Below, piece after piece: positions 1 through 8,030 of a DNA stretch of 22,669 nt (positions are counted from its first letter, which is position 1; each line of letters begins with the position of its first letter). A program made the translations under genes and the position numbers. Below the pieces are notes generated by a model. The model worked only from the letters and a program-made list of their open reading frames with translations, had not been told where the DNA came from and made no database searches. Source of the stretch: JBKHDT01 sp046541195. Lineage in GTDB: Bacteria > Pseudomonadota > Gammaproteobacteria > Halothiobacillales > Halothiobacillaceae. Where the stretch lies: the NCBI GenBank assembly GCA_046541195.1, contig JBKHDT010000037.1:1-22669 (forward strand). Direction: 5' to 3'.

Positions 1-2469
1 TTCGAGGTCGTCGAGGTGACCGGGGCCATCGAATGGGCAGCCGGTCCCGCCGACTTGCCCGGGCTGGGGGCGTCGGCGATCACGCCACGCCTGCTGATGG
101 CCTATGGCGTGCTGCCGGCCGAAGTCACGTCCCTGGCTGTCCGGTTGCGCAGCCAGCAGGTTGACCTGCTGGCTGCCGATCTCGATGGGCTTGCCGGCAT
201 TCGCGAGCAGATCGAGGCGGGATCGATTCGGGCCGATGGCGCCGACCGGGCCGTTCTGGACCGGCTGATCGCGTACATCCGTGCGGGGGACTATCTGAAA
301 TGGCAGGCGATCGAACCGGGGGATGCCGGCATGACGCCGCAGAGCCGCTATCGGGGCCAGGGTCGGCTGGTCCTGCTGGGTCCCGACGGGCTGCAGGTGA
401 TCGACCGAAGTGCAGAGGCGTCCTTGGCCAGTGCAGTACGGGAGCAATTGCTCTTCGACGGCACTTCCCTTGAGGGGTGGACGCCCTTTGCCTACAACGC
501 CGGGGTATCGTTTGAAGAAAATGCAAAACTCGCGGCGGGGGCGCTCGCCCTTGCCGGTGCGGACGGTCTTGGCTGGGCCAAGCTCGGAATCTGGCACCAG
601 TCGGCGCGACTGGTCATGCCGCGGCGGGAAGATGCGCATCAGGCGTCCATTGTCGTCGAACTCGACCCGGCGGATACCGGGATATCGCTGGCGCTACACC
701 CCGAGGATCGGGCGGGCAATGACCCCTGGGATGGCAATGCACTGCGTATCCAGGTGGTCAACCTCGGCGCGGGCAAGGGGCGCCTGAACGCGAATCGCCA
801 GACGCGCCGGATTGGCAGCAGTCCCTCTTCGGTCGATTTTCCGTGGCCGGAGGGCGAATCACGCCTGGAGTGGGTTTTCAGGCCGGATCAGGTCATGGAA
901 GTCTGGCTTGCCGGCGTGCGAATCGGACATTTCCCGCTCGAGGAAGATCTGGGCGGGCAGGAATGGACGCCGCATGTCTACGCCGAGGTGCCGAACAAGA
1001 ATCTGGCTTTCCGTACCCGGATCCGTCGGATCGCTTTGTCTGAAGCGCCATTTATTGATTCAGCCGATACGAGCATGGTGTCGCTGGCGCCTTTCGCACA
1101 AACGATCTTTGACGGTCGGCGCCTGTCGCCCCGCTGGGCCCTGCATTTCGCCGGACGCGGCAGGACAGTTCTGGACGTGATGAGCTGGCGTGCCGGTGCG
1201 CTAGGCTTTGATTGGAAAGCAGAAGACCCCGTCTCGCTGGCCGGCATGTACACGAGCCAGCCGTTTCTGGTGCTCGACCGTTTTGATGAACGGTCCCATG
1301 CAGCGGTCGACGTGCGCCTCGATGGCGCAGCGAGCAACCACTTCGAGATTGCCTTCCAGTCGCGCACGATTTACCCGGGCAATCGGCCTTCACGGGGTGC
1401 GTATGTGCTGGAAGCCACCCGGGGCGAGGATGGGCAGTTCGCCATGCAGGCGCGTATCGAGGGGGACAAGGACTCGGTCATTTCGATAGCCGGTCTTGAG
1501 AAGTTGCCCGATGCGATTCGGTTTGTGATGACTCGCGCGGGCATTGCGGCCGAATGGGACGGACAGAACCTTGGGCCCGTGCAATTTCCCGAAATTTTCG
1601 ATGGCGCGGCCCTGCGGATGTTTGTCAATGCCGTGGGGTCGGGGCAGGCGGATACCCGGCTGATCCTGAAGCGTATCGATGTCACCCGGACCACGCAGGG
1701 TCCGCTGGAATCGCCAGCACCCGCACCGGGTGTCGCGCCACTGCCCAGAACCGTGCTCTTCGATGGTCGGATGTCGGACTGGTGGATTGGCCAGGATCTG
1801 GGCGATGCGCAATTTGCGGCGCAGCACGAACAGCACGAAAGCGCCATCACCCTTTATCGTCGTGAACAGCCGCCCAACAACAATCGGGTTGCCCTGGTCA
1901 GTGCCGAGCCGTTGATTTTCCTGGATGAGCGGATTGATCTTGGCACCCGACGCGTGGATTTTCAGTTCGATCACGCAGATCCCGAGTTTGCAGTGGAAAT
2001 CCTGCTCGCCACCAATCCGCGGTCGACCCCCAAAAGTGCCCAATACGCGATCACACTCCAGAAAAGGCCGGACGGCGGCCTGGACATGGGGCTCAAGGCA
2101 GATCATTTTTCCTACGGGATCTGGACGCGGAGCCTGCCGGCCGGCTGGGATCGCATCTGGAACGGCAATCTGTCCGTGCACCTGTCGGCGGGGCGGATCG
2201 ATGTGCGACTCGACGATGATATCGGCCTGAGTGCGCTGACGGACCGGACTCGAAACGGCAGTGCCTGGCATCTTGCGCTGCGCCCCGGAGCCGGGGGCAA
2301 CCGGGAACCCGGTCGTTTCACCCTCAGCCAGGTGACGACCGGCTGGCAGGGGCCGGAAGGCATGAGCAACCCCCAGCGCTGGCATTTGGTCGATGAGGCG
2401 GACTTCGACCCGGAACAGTTCGTGCGCGACCTTGCCGGGCACGTCGATATGAGTGAGGGCGCGCCATGA
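1..2469 (+). CDS. Large envelope protein with three DUF1080-like modules (5' end cut off by the window)
   Basis: The reading frame is open from base 1 and the first residues (FEVVEVTGAIEW) match the region after the signal peptide of the protein at 14131-17571, so the true start lies upstream; the GTG at 16 is probably not the start. Counting residues from base 1, residues 1 to about 140 form a domain shared with that protein. Three beta-rich modules follow, each opening with a [LI]FDG motif at residues 151-154, 369-372 and 586-589, about 217 residues apart; the first reads LFDGTSLEGW. This opening resembles DUF1080 (3-keto-disaccharide hydrolase / LamG-like jelly-roll) proteins. I cannot identify catalytic residues, so a carbohydrate- or ligand-binding role is only inference. 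The stop overlaps the next start (ATGA at 2466-2469), which indicates one operon. Export is inferred from the paralogue. Confidence 0.85.
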   Translation, partial: FEVVEVTGAIEWAAGPADLPGLGASAITPRLLMAYGVLPAEVTSLAVRLRSQQVDLLAADLDGLAGIREQIEAGSIRADGADRAVLDRLIAYIRAGDYLKWQAIEPGDAGMTPQSRYRGQGRLVLLGPDGLQVIDRSAEASLASAVREQLLFDGTSLEGWTPFAYNAGVSFEENAKLAAGALALAGADGLGWAKLGIWHQSARLVMPRREDAHQASIVVELDPADTGISLALHPEDRAGNDPWDGNALRIQVVNLGAGKGRLNANRQTRRIGSSPSSVDFPWPEGESRLEWVFRPDQVMEVWLAGVRIGHFPLEEDLGGQEWTPHVYAEVPNKNLAFRTRIRRIALSEAPFIDSADTSMVSLAPFAQTIFDGRRLSPRWALHFAGRGRTVLDVMSWRAGALGFDWKAEDPVSLAGMYTSQPFLVLDRFDERSHAAVDVRLDGAASNHFEIAFQSRTIYPGNRPSRGAYVLEATRGEDGQFAMQARIEGDKDSVISIAGLEKLPDAIRFVMTRAGIAAEWDGQNLGPVQFPEIFDGAALRMFVNAVGSGQADTRLILKRIDVTRTTQGPLESPAPAPGVAPLPRTVLFDGRMSDWWIGQDLGDAQFAAQHEQHESAITLYRREQPPNNNRVALVSAEPLIFLDERIDLGTRRVDFQFDHADPEFAVEILLATNPRSTPKSAQYAITLQKRPDGGLDMGLKADHFSYGIWTRSLPAGWDRIWNGNLSVHLSAGRIDVRLDDDIGLSALTDRTRNGSAWHLALRPGAGGNREPGRFTLSQVTTGWQGPEGMSNPQRWHLVDEADFDPEQFVRDLAGHVDMSEGAP

Positions 2470-4688
2470 GGGCGTGCCACTTGATCATTGCCCGCACGCG
2501 CGGATATTCCCGTGCGTTCAGATGCTTGCGTCGGCACGGGCTGGTATCGATGCTGGTTGCGGGCCTCGTTCTGGCCCTGCCGGCACCGGGCGCGGCCGTG
2601 GATGATCCGGACCAGCTCATCTTCGAGTCGGTTACGCGCCTCAATTACACCAAGCAGTCTGCCGTACTCAAACGCCTGGGCGTCGAGCCGCCCGAGGATT
2701 TCTACGGCTGCCTTTGCCGCAATGCCGGGTATGGCAGCCCGCAGACGGCCCGCTACTTTCATCCCGGGCCGATTCCCAAATCGTCACCGTCCTGCGAGTC
2801 TGCGGGTCCGCCCTGCATCGTCTCCGGTTTTGGTTGTGGGCGTTACCCGCTGCCGGACAGGCGGGATGTCTGGGCCCGGTGTGCCGCCAGTGCCGAGAAG
2901 TCCGGGCAGGGAAATCCCCTGGAACAAGTGTTTGATCGGGTCACCGCCGAGCGCGAAGTGCATCCGGATGACCGGCGGCAATACGCCCAATGCCAGCGCA
3001 CTTTTCAGGCGCAACGCCAACGTATCAACGAGGCGACGACACTGGATGGGCTGACCTATCTGGCCAGTCAGGGCGTTCCGATCATCAAGGCACCGCCTTC
3101 GATCAAAAAGCAGCTCGAGGCCGAGCAGGAACGCGCGGAACAAACCGCCGCGGACCTGCGGGAAAAGGCGCGCAAGCAGGCCGAGGCCAGCCTGCCGGTC
3201 GAACTGGCCAAGAAAATCGCTTCCAGCAGGCAGACCTACCAGGGCGCGGTCGAGGTGGCGACCCGGCTTGCCGAAAGTCAGCTGGCGGATGTGCAGGCGC
3301 GTCTCCGGGAAATCGGGGCCAAGCGCGAAAAGGGCAAGGCGGATTACCTTGAGCTGATCAATCTGCGAAACCAGCAAGACAAGCACGAGCGGTCGAAGGC
3401 CGATCTGGCGAAACTGATGACCGTCATCGAGACCGGGGCGGATGCCTTCGCGCTCGAACAGGAGTTCAAGAAGCTGTTCGGCAACGAGCCGGCGAAGCAG
3501 GTGTCCGGCGCGGTGGGTATCCTGGACAATGCCAAGAGCTACCTGGACAAATATGTTGCCGGGCAGGACGAGGCGCTGGATGCCTTGATTGAGCAGCACA
3601 CGCCGCTGCATGCGATCTACCGGGATGCCAACGTACCCGATGTGCATCGGCAGGGGCAGAAGGTCGCCCGACTGCAGCTCGGGCAGGAGATCTTCGGCGG
3701 GGTGATCTTCGCCGGCAAGAAGTCCCTGGAAGCACATGCCTATTACAAAAAGATGCTCGAGATCGTGGCCGAGAGCGAGCGGATGGCCCAGTCCGGCAAG
3801 TACTCGGAGGCTTCAGCGCGACTGATTTCCGGTTTCAACCACCTGGGCCATCTGGGACGCACCGCGGCGCCCTACCTGCCGGATGGTGCGCGGGAGATCC
3901 TGCAGTACTACAGCGAAGCGATGGACACCCCGGGTAAAGTCGCCAAGATGATGCAGGAGGCGGTGGACCGGGCGGACGTGGCCGCGGAAATCGTCGGCAG
4001 CCAGGCCAAGGCGGCGGCAATGAAGCGGGCCGCCGACGAGGTCGGCTCCCTGAACCGGGACCCTTACCTGTTTCGCGAGGCCGGGCTGTCCGTTTATGAC
4101 GTCGACTACGTGCGCAAGACCTTCCCGGACGCGGACGAGAAAATCACCCACGTGGCGATTCCCGACCAGGATGCCGACCCGGTGTATCTGAGCGCCGCCC
4201 AGTACCGACGGCTGCAGGAGTATGCCTGGTACTGGCCGATTGCCTATGGCAAAAGCATGACCGATCAGGACGTGCTCCAGAATTTCGGCAATATCGGCAA
4301 GGCAGGCGTGCCCCCGATCGGGGACATCGAACGACTGGCGCGAAAGAATCTAAAAGATGCCGCCTACGACCAGATCATTGCCGAGGCACTGGGCAAAAAA
4401 ACGGTCAGCCATGAGGACAGGCAGGCCTACTGGGACTTTCAGGACCTGCTGCGCGCGCATCTGCCCAAGGGCTGTACTCTGGACAGCGATGCGCAGAACA
4501 AACTTTTGGCCGCCTGGCAGGAGGACCCCGGGTCCGAAGGCCGTGGCGCGTCCGTCTGGCGCAGGCTCATGGGCACGCCGGCGCCAAACGAGGGCAGAGC
4601 GTCGGTGGTGTCATTCCTCGAATCCTTCGGAGCGCGAATGACTGCCCAGTCGCTTCGGGACAGGCCAAAGGAAGTTTCGGCAAAGTGA
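2466..4688 (+). CDS. Secreted Cys-rich, coiled-coil protein of unknown function
   Basis: 740 residues. The ATG overlaps the upstream stop, which suggests translational coupling. The N-terminus has a long basic n-region and a hydrophobic stretch at about residues 27-44 (MLVAGLVLALPAPGAA), read as a Sec signal peptide. The mature part has a Cys-rich segment with C82, C84, C110, C117, C124, C139 and C176, plus a lone C670; eight cysteines in all, which fits disulfide bonding in the periplasm. Residues about 212-320 are charged and Ala/Glu/Lys/Gln-rich, typical of a coiled coil, and the rest looks mainly helical. I do not recognise a family. Its place directly after the DUF1080-like protein and just before the vWA operon suggests a structural or adaptor role in the same envelope system. 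The gene is intact; the next coding region starts 417 bases later. Confidence 0.8.
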   Translation: MRACHLIIARTRGYSRAFRCLRRHGLVSMLVAGLVLALPAPGAAVDDPDQLIFESVTRLNYTKQSAVLKRLGVEPPEDFYGCLCRNAGYGSPQTARYFHPGPIPKSSPSCESAGPPCIVSGFGCGRYPLPDRRDVWARCAASAEKSGQGNPLEQVFDRVTAEREVHPDDRRQYAQCQRTFQAQRQRINEATTLDGLTYLASQGVPIIKAPPSIKKQLEAEQERAEQTAADLREKARKQAEASLPVELAKKIASSRQTYQGAVEVATRLAESQLADVQARLREIGAKREKGKADYLELINLRNQQDKHERSKADLAKLMTVIETGADAFALEQEFKKLFGNEPAKQVSGAVGILDNAKSYLDKYVAGQDEALDALIEQHTPLHAIYRDANVPDVHRQGQKVARLQLGQEIFGGVIFAGKKSLEAHAYYKKMLEIVAESERMAQSGKYSEASARLISGFNHLGHLGRTAAPYLPDGAREILQYYSEAMDTPGKVAKMMQEAVDRADVAAEIVGSQAKAAAMKRAADEVGSLNRDPYLFREAGLSVYDVDYVRKTFPDADEKITHVAIPDQDADPVYLSAAQYRRLQEYAWYWPIAYGKSMTDQDVLQNFGNIGKAGVPPIGDIERLARKNLKDAAYDQIIAEALGKKTVSHEDRQAYWDFQDLLRAHLPKGCTLDSDAQNKLLAAWQEDPGSEGRGASVWRRLMGTPAPNEGRASVVSFLESFGARMTAQSLRDRPKEVSAK

Positions 4689-5105
4689 CTAACCCGGATC
4701 ATTCCACGAAATCTACGCGCCAACGCGAAGGCCATTGAATTGCGACGCACGGCCCGGGCGTGAACGCCAAGCTGCTGAAGCCATCGCCCCGTGCATCGCT
4801 GCACGAGGTCAGGGCGCGCTTGCTGCAGTATTTTTTTGGGTTGCGGGTCCGGCCCCATCCCTGCGCCTGTCTTGACAGTTGTTTCCTCGCCACGACAGGC
4901 CAGTTCGGATCGCGCAATCAGGCAAGAATTGGTCTATAAGGTTCTCTTGCAGGCTGTATTGCTTTCCTGCTAGTCCCTTGGGGAAAATTTTTTTCAACAG
5001 TCACTTGCAGCGTGAATTTCATGAGCGTTGCACCATTTTCGAGCCTTGCGCACGGTGGGTGACGTCGTTTTTTTTTAAAGGTTTTCAGTTCGAGGATTTC
5101 CAGCG
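4689..5105. promoter_or_regulatory. AT-rich intergenic region, probable control region of the vWA operon
   Basis: This is the longest gap between genes inside the locus (417 bases) and it is clearly richer in A+T than its surroundings. It holds three T-tracts (T7 at 4831-4837, T7 at 4988-4994 after AAAA, T9 at 5068-5076), a TTGACA at 4872-4877 and a TATAAG at 4935-4940. The TTGACA and TATAAG are too far apart to form one promoter, so no exact promoter is called. Short reading frames through it look like chance. A probable ribosome binding site, GAGGA at 5092-5096, lies 9 bases before the ATG at 5106. Size and composition make it the best candidate for the promoter of the genes from 5106 on. 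Confidence 0.45.
4790..4805 (+). other. Perfect 6-bp stem-loop after the coiled-coil gene
   Basis: CGTGCA (4790-4795), loop TCGC, TGCACG (4800-4805), about 100 bases after the stop at 4688. A T7 tract follows, but only 25 bases further on, so it is not a canonical intrinsic terminator. It might contribute to ending the upstream transcript. Confidence 0.3.
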
Positions 5106-7253
5106 ATGCGCTTTTCGACGCGAACCCGACCGTTCAGGGCTCATGCCCTGGCCTGTGCAGTACTCGTTGCCCTGGGGTTTTCATTGCCTGCTCAGGCAGA
5201 GCTGTCCGAACTTGAGGGTACCGCCGGACACGAGGGCGGTGGCGCCCTGTGGGATCTGGAGGGAGACCAGGGCCACGACAGTCCGGAGGGGGCTGCCGCG
5301 CCACGTGATGACGGCATCGACTGCAGTGGGGAGGGGCCCTGCGTCGAAAAGGCGACCGGGCTGGCGCTGCGGGTGCTCCCACGGCCGTTTTCGCATCTGT
5401 ATGGCGAGGCACAGGCCGATGCCGATTCCATCGTGCGGGGCAATGTCCCCGCATTTCGTCCGCTCCATGTGTTCGAGCGCCTGGATATCGACCTGTCGGA
5501 CCCGGCCCGGCCGGCGGGCTGGTACCGGGTTGGCGCAAGCGAGGAGTCGCCGGAGGGCTGGATGCGCGCCGAGGACGTCTTCGAGTGGCGGCAGGCGCTG
5601 CTGGTGTCCTACACGCATCCGGGCGATGAGATCGAGGGCCGCAACCCGGTGCTGATGTTCCAGGGACTGGCGGACATCGAGTCCCTGGTGGATGACCCGC
5701 AACGCGCAGCCAAGGCCAAGGCGATCTACGAGCAGCTGGAAGGCGGAGAGCATCCCGAGGCGCTGGTCAGCATGGAACCCAGGCGTTTTGTCGACATCAC
5801 CGACCAGTTCTACATGCTGCCGATCCTGGACTGGGCACAGACGCGCATCGACGGGGATGACGTGCGGCTGCTGCAACTGGCTGCCGCGGTGCCCAACGCC
5901 CGGGGTGCCGATACGCTGGAAAATCCCGAATACGCCGATCAGTCGATGGTCGGGCGCCAGTCTGCCTCGGCAGCACTTGAGGCACTGCAGGTCGATCTGG
6001 TGTTCGTGATCGACACCACACGCAGCATGCAGCCGTTCATCGACATGACCCGCGAGGCCGTGGCGCGCCTGACGCGCAGCTTTGACGAGGATACCGGGGC
6101 GCGTTTTCGTTTTGGCCTGGTGACCTACCGCGACAACATCGAGGTCATCCCGGATCTGGAGTACGACACCCGCAACCACACGCCCGAGCTGGTCGACGGG
6201 GCGACCATGGTGACCCTGCTGGACGAATCGGCCCGGGCGACGGAGGTCGGCAGCCTCGATTATCCGGAGGAGGTTCACGCCGGGGTGGATGAGGCCTTGC
6301 GTTCGAGCTGGCGTGACGATGCGTTGCGCTTCATGATTCTGGTCGGGGATGCCAGTTCGCATCCGCCCGGGCACCCGCAGAGCGTGACCGGCAAGACCGC
6401 CCGCGACCTGCGGCGCGAGCTCGATGACGCTCAGGTGCACCTGCTGGCCATTCACCTGCAGGACCCGCGGGCCGAGGCGGATCATCCGGTTGCACAAGAA
6501 CAGTTTCGTGACTTGTCGCGGATTCGCGGTGCGGATACCTCCGCGTATGAGTCGGCCGATGCCTTCGACCAGGAATCCTACCAGGCGCTTGCGGACAAGA
6601 TCACCGGTGATATCCGCGGCCTGCTGGTCGAGGCCGTGGGGGGCGAGGTCCAGGTGGCCGACGGGGCGGCCGCGCAGGAAGCGCCTGACGACTCCGAGGC
6701 GCTGGACTCGGTGTCCGCACTCTGGAACGCGGCGCTCGTCGAGTACGTGGGCAAGCAGGCCCGGCCGCCCAAGGACGTGGTCGCCTGGGCCGCCGACCGG
6801 GATCTCGTCAACCCGGCGGATCGCGCGCTGGAGGTGCGCGTGCTGGTCAATCGCGAGCAGCTGAGCACGCTGGCGCAGTCCCTTGAGATGGTGGTTCAGG
6901 GACTGATGCGGGCCGACATTACCCAGGGCGAGTTTTTCGAGGCGCTTCAAGGGGTTGCCGGACAAACCATGAAAAGCCCTGAGGAAATTGGAGAAGGCGC
7001 GACGCTCGCCGAGACGGGGTTGCTGCCGGCGTTTGTGCAGTCGCTGCCGTATCGCAGCGACATCCTGGCCCTCAACGATCAGATGTTCGCGAGCATGACG
7101 GCCCAGCAACGGGCCGATCTGGAGTACAGCGTGCTGGCCAAGCTCGAGCAGTACCGGGCGATCAACGAACAGGTCGATGCCTGGTTTGCCCTCAACGAGG
7201 AAGACCCGGACAGCGCGCGGGTGTATCCGCTGCACATTGACTACCTGCCCTGA
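5106..7253 (+). CDS. Secreted SH3-like / von Willebrand factor A protein, resembling the periplasmic part of PpkA
   Basis: 715 residues, ATG start with GAGGA 9 bases upstream. A signal peptide covers about residues 1-31 (cleavage after AQA). C73 and C79 may form a disulfide. Residues about 84-160 look like a bacterial SH3 fold, with GWYRV (138-142) and GWMRAEDV (151-158). A vWA domain spans about 297-506, with the metal-binding MIDAS motif as DTTRS (303-307) and the later Asp in ILVGDAS (D415); DYPEE (385-389) is also typical. The C-terminal 200 residues are helical and end in YPLHIDYLP. The stop lies 21 bases before the ABC ATPase gene. In type VI secretion control the kinase PpkA has a periplasmic vWA region working with TagR; here that kind of part appears alone, exported and without a kinase. 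The vWA call is firm; the PpkA relation is inferred from the neighbours. Confidence 0.85.
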   Translation: MRFSTRTRPFRAHALACAVLVALGFSLPAQAELSELEGTAGHEGGGALWDLEGDQGHDSPEGAAAPRDDGIDCSGEGPCVEKATGLALRVLPRPFSHLYGEAQADADSIVRGNVPAFRPLHVFERLDIDLSDPARPAGWYRVGASEESPEGWMRAEDVFEWRQALLVSYTHPGDEIEGRNPVLMFQGLADIESLVDDPQRAAKAKAIYEQLEGGEHPEALVSMEPRRFVDITDQFYMLPILDWAQTRIDGDDVRLLQLAAAVPNARGADTLENPEYADQSMVGRQSASAALEALQVDLVFVIDTTRSMQPFIDMTREAVARLTRSFDEDTGARFRFGLVTYRDNIEVIPDLEYDTRNHTPELVDGATMVTLLDESARATEVGSLDYPEEVHAGVDEALRSSWRDDALRFMILVGDASSHPPGHPQSVTGKTARDLRRELDDAQVHLLAIHLQDPRAEADHPVAQEQFRDLSRIRGADTSAYESADAFDQESYQALADKITGDIRGLLVEAVGGEVQVADGAAAQEAPDDSEALDSVSALWNAALVEYVGKQARPPKDVVAWAADRDLVNPADRALEVRVLVNREQLSTLAQSLEMVVQGLMRADITQGEFFEALQGVAGQTMKSPEEIGEGATLAETGLLPAFVQSLPYRSDILALNDQMFASMTAQQRADLEYSVLAKLEQYRAINEQVDAWFALNEEDPDSARVYPLHIDYLP

Positions 7254-7274
7254 AGGCATGGACGGGGAGCCCTG

Positions 7275-8030
7275 GTGAGCAGCACCGCGCCCATGTACCG
7301 GCTTGAGGGGGTGTCCAGGCGGCGTGCCCAGGGCGGCAGCGCGTTCGAGCTGATCATTCCGGCACTGGAGATTCACGCCGGTGAACTGGTTGCGATCGTC
7401 GGTGAAAGCGGCTGCGGGAAAAGCACCCTGCTGGATCTGTTGGCCCTGGTCCTGCGTCCGTCGCGTGCGGAGATCTTCGGCTTTCACGCGCCCGGTCACC
7501 AGGAGCCAACCGACGTCGGGGCGCTCTGGCTCGCGGACCGGGAAGACCGGCTGGCGGCCATGCGCCGCGAGTACATGGGCTACGTGCTGCAAACCGGCGG
7601 TCTGCTGCCGTTTTTAAGCGTTCGGGGCAATATCGAGTTGCCGGCGCGGGTGGCGGGGCGTCCGGCACGATCGCTGGCGCGTCTCGCCGCAGACCTGGGC
7701 ATTTCCGGGCTGCTGGACCGGATGCCTCATGCCCTCTCGGTGGGGCAGCGTCAACGGGTCGCCATTGCCCGGGCGGTGGCCCACGGGCCGGCGCTGGTCC
7801 TGGCCGACGAGCCCACGGCGGCAGTCGACCAGGGTCGGGCCCGGAAAATCATGGGAGAACTGGCCACACTGGCCCGGGCCCACGGGACCGCCGTGGTGGT
7901 CGTCACCCATGATCGCCGGCTGGTCGAGCCCCTGATGGATCGCGGCTACGGCTTCGAGGTGGCTTCCGAGTCGGATGACCTGACCGTTTCGGTCTGTTCG
8001 CCGCTGGTTTGCCAGTCGGTGACGGCATGA
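7275..8030 (+). CDS. ABC transporter ATPase, LolD/MacB class, TagT-like
   Basis: 251 residues from a GTG with GGGGAG at 7264-7269. All motifs of an active ATPase are visible: Walker A GESGCGKST (43-51), Q-loop Q106 (YVLQTGG), signature LSVGQRQRV (154-162), Walker B ALVLADEP (173-180) with the catalytic Glu, D-loop AAVD (182-185) and switch His H212 (VVTHD). Length and motifs fit the cytoplasmic ATPase of LolCDE/MacB-type mechanotransmission complexes, which drive movement in periplasmic domains. It should pair with the FtsX-type permease whose ATG overlaps its stop (ATGA at 8027-8030). With the FGE-like and lipoprotein genes that follow, it matches TagT of the TagQRST relay, but classical LolD-type lipoprotein or peptide export cannot be excluded from sequence alone. 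Confidence 0.9.
   Translation: MSSTAPMYRLEGVSRRRAQGGSAFELIIPALEIHAGELVAIVGESGCGKSTLLDLLALVLRPSRAEIFGFHAPGHQEPTDVGALWLADREDRLAAMRREYMGYVLQTGGLLPFLSVRGNIELPARVAGRPARSLARLAADLGISGLLDRMPHALSVGQRQRVAIARAVAHGPALVLADEPTAAVDQGRARKIMGELATLARAHGTAVVVVTHDRRLVEPLMDRGYGFEVASESDDLTVSVCSPLVCQSVTA

Noticed and set aside
4872..4940. TTGACA at 4872-4877 with TATAAG at 4935-4940 as a sigma-70 promoter
   Set aside because: The spacing is 57 bases instead of about 17, and neither has a good partner at the right distance.
5181..7592. 803-codon open frame on the minus strand opposite the vWA gene
   Set aside because: It lies opposite a gene with clear signal peptide and vWA motifs; its His/Arg/Gln-rich translation is typical of antisense shadows in high-GC DNA.
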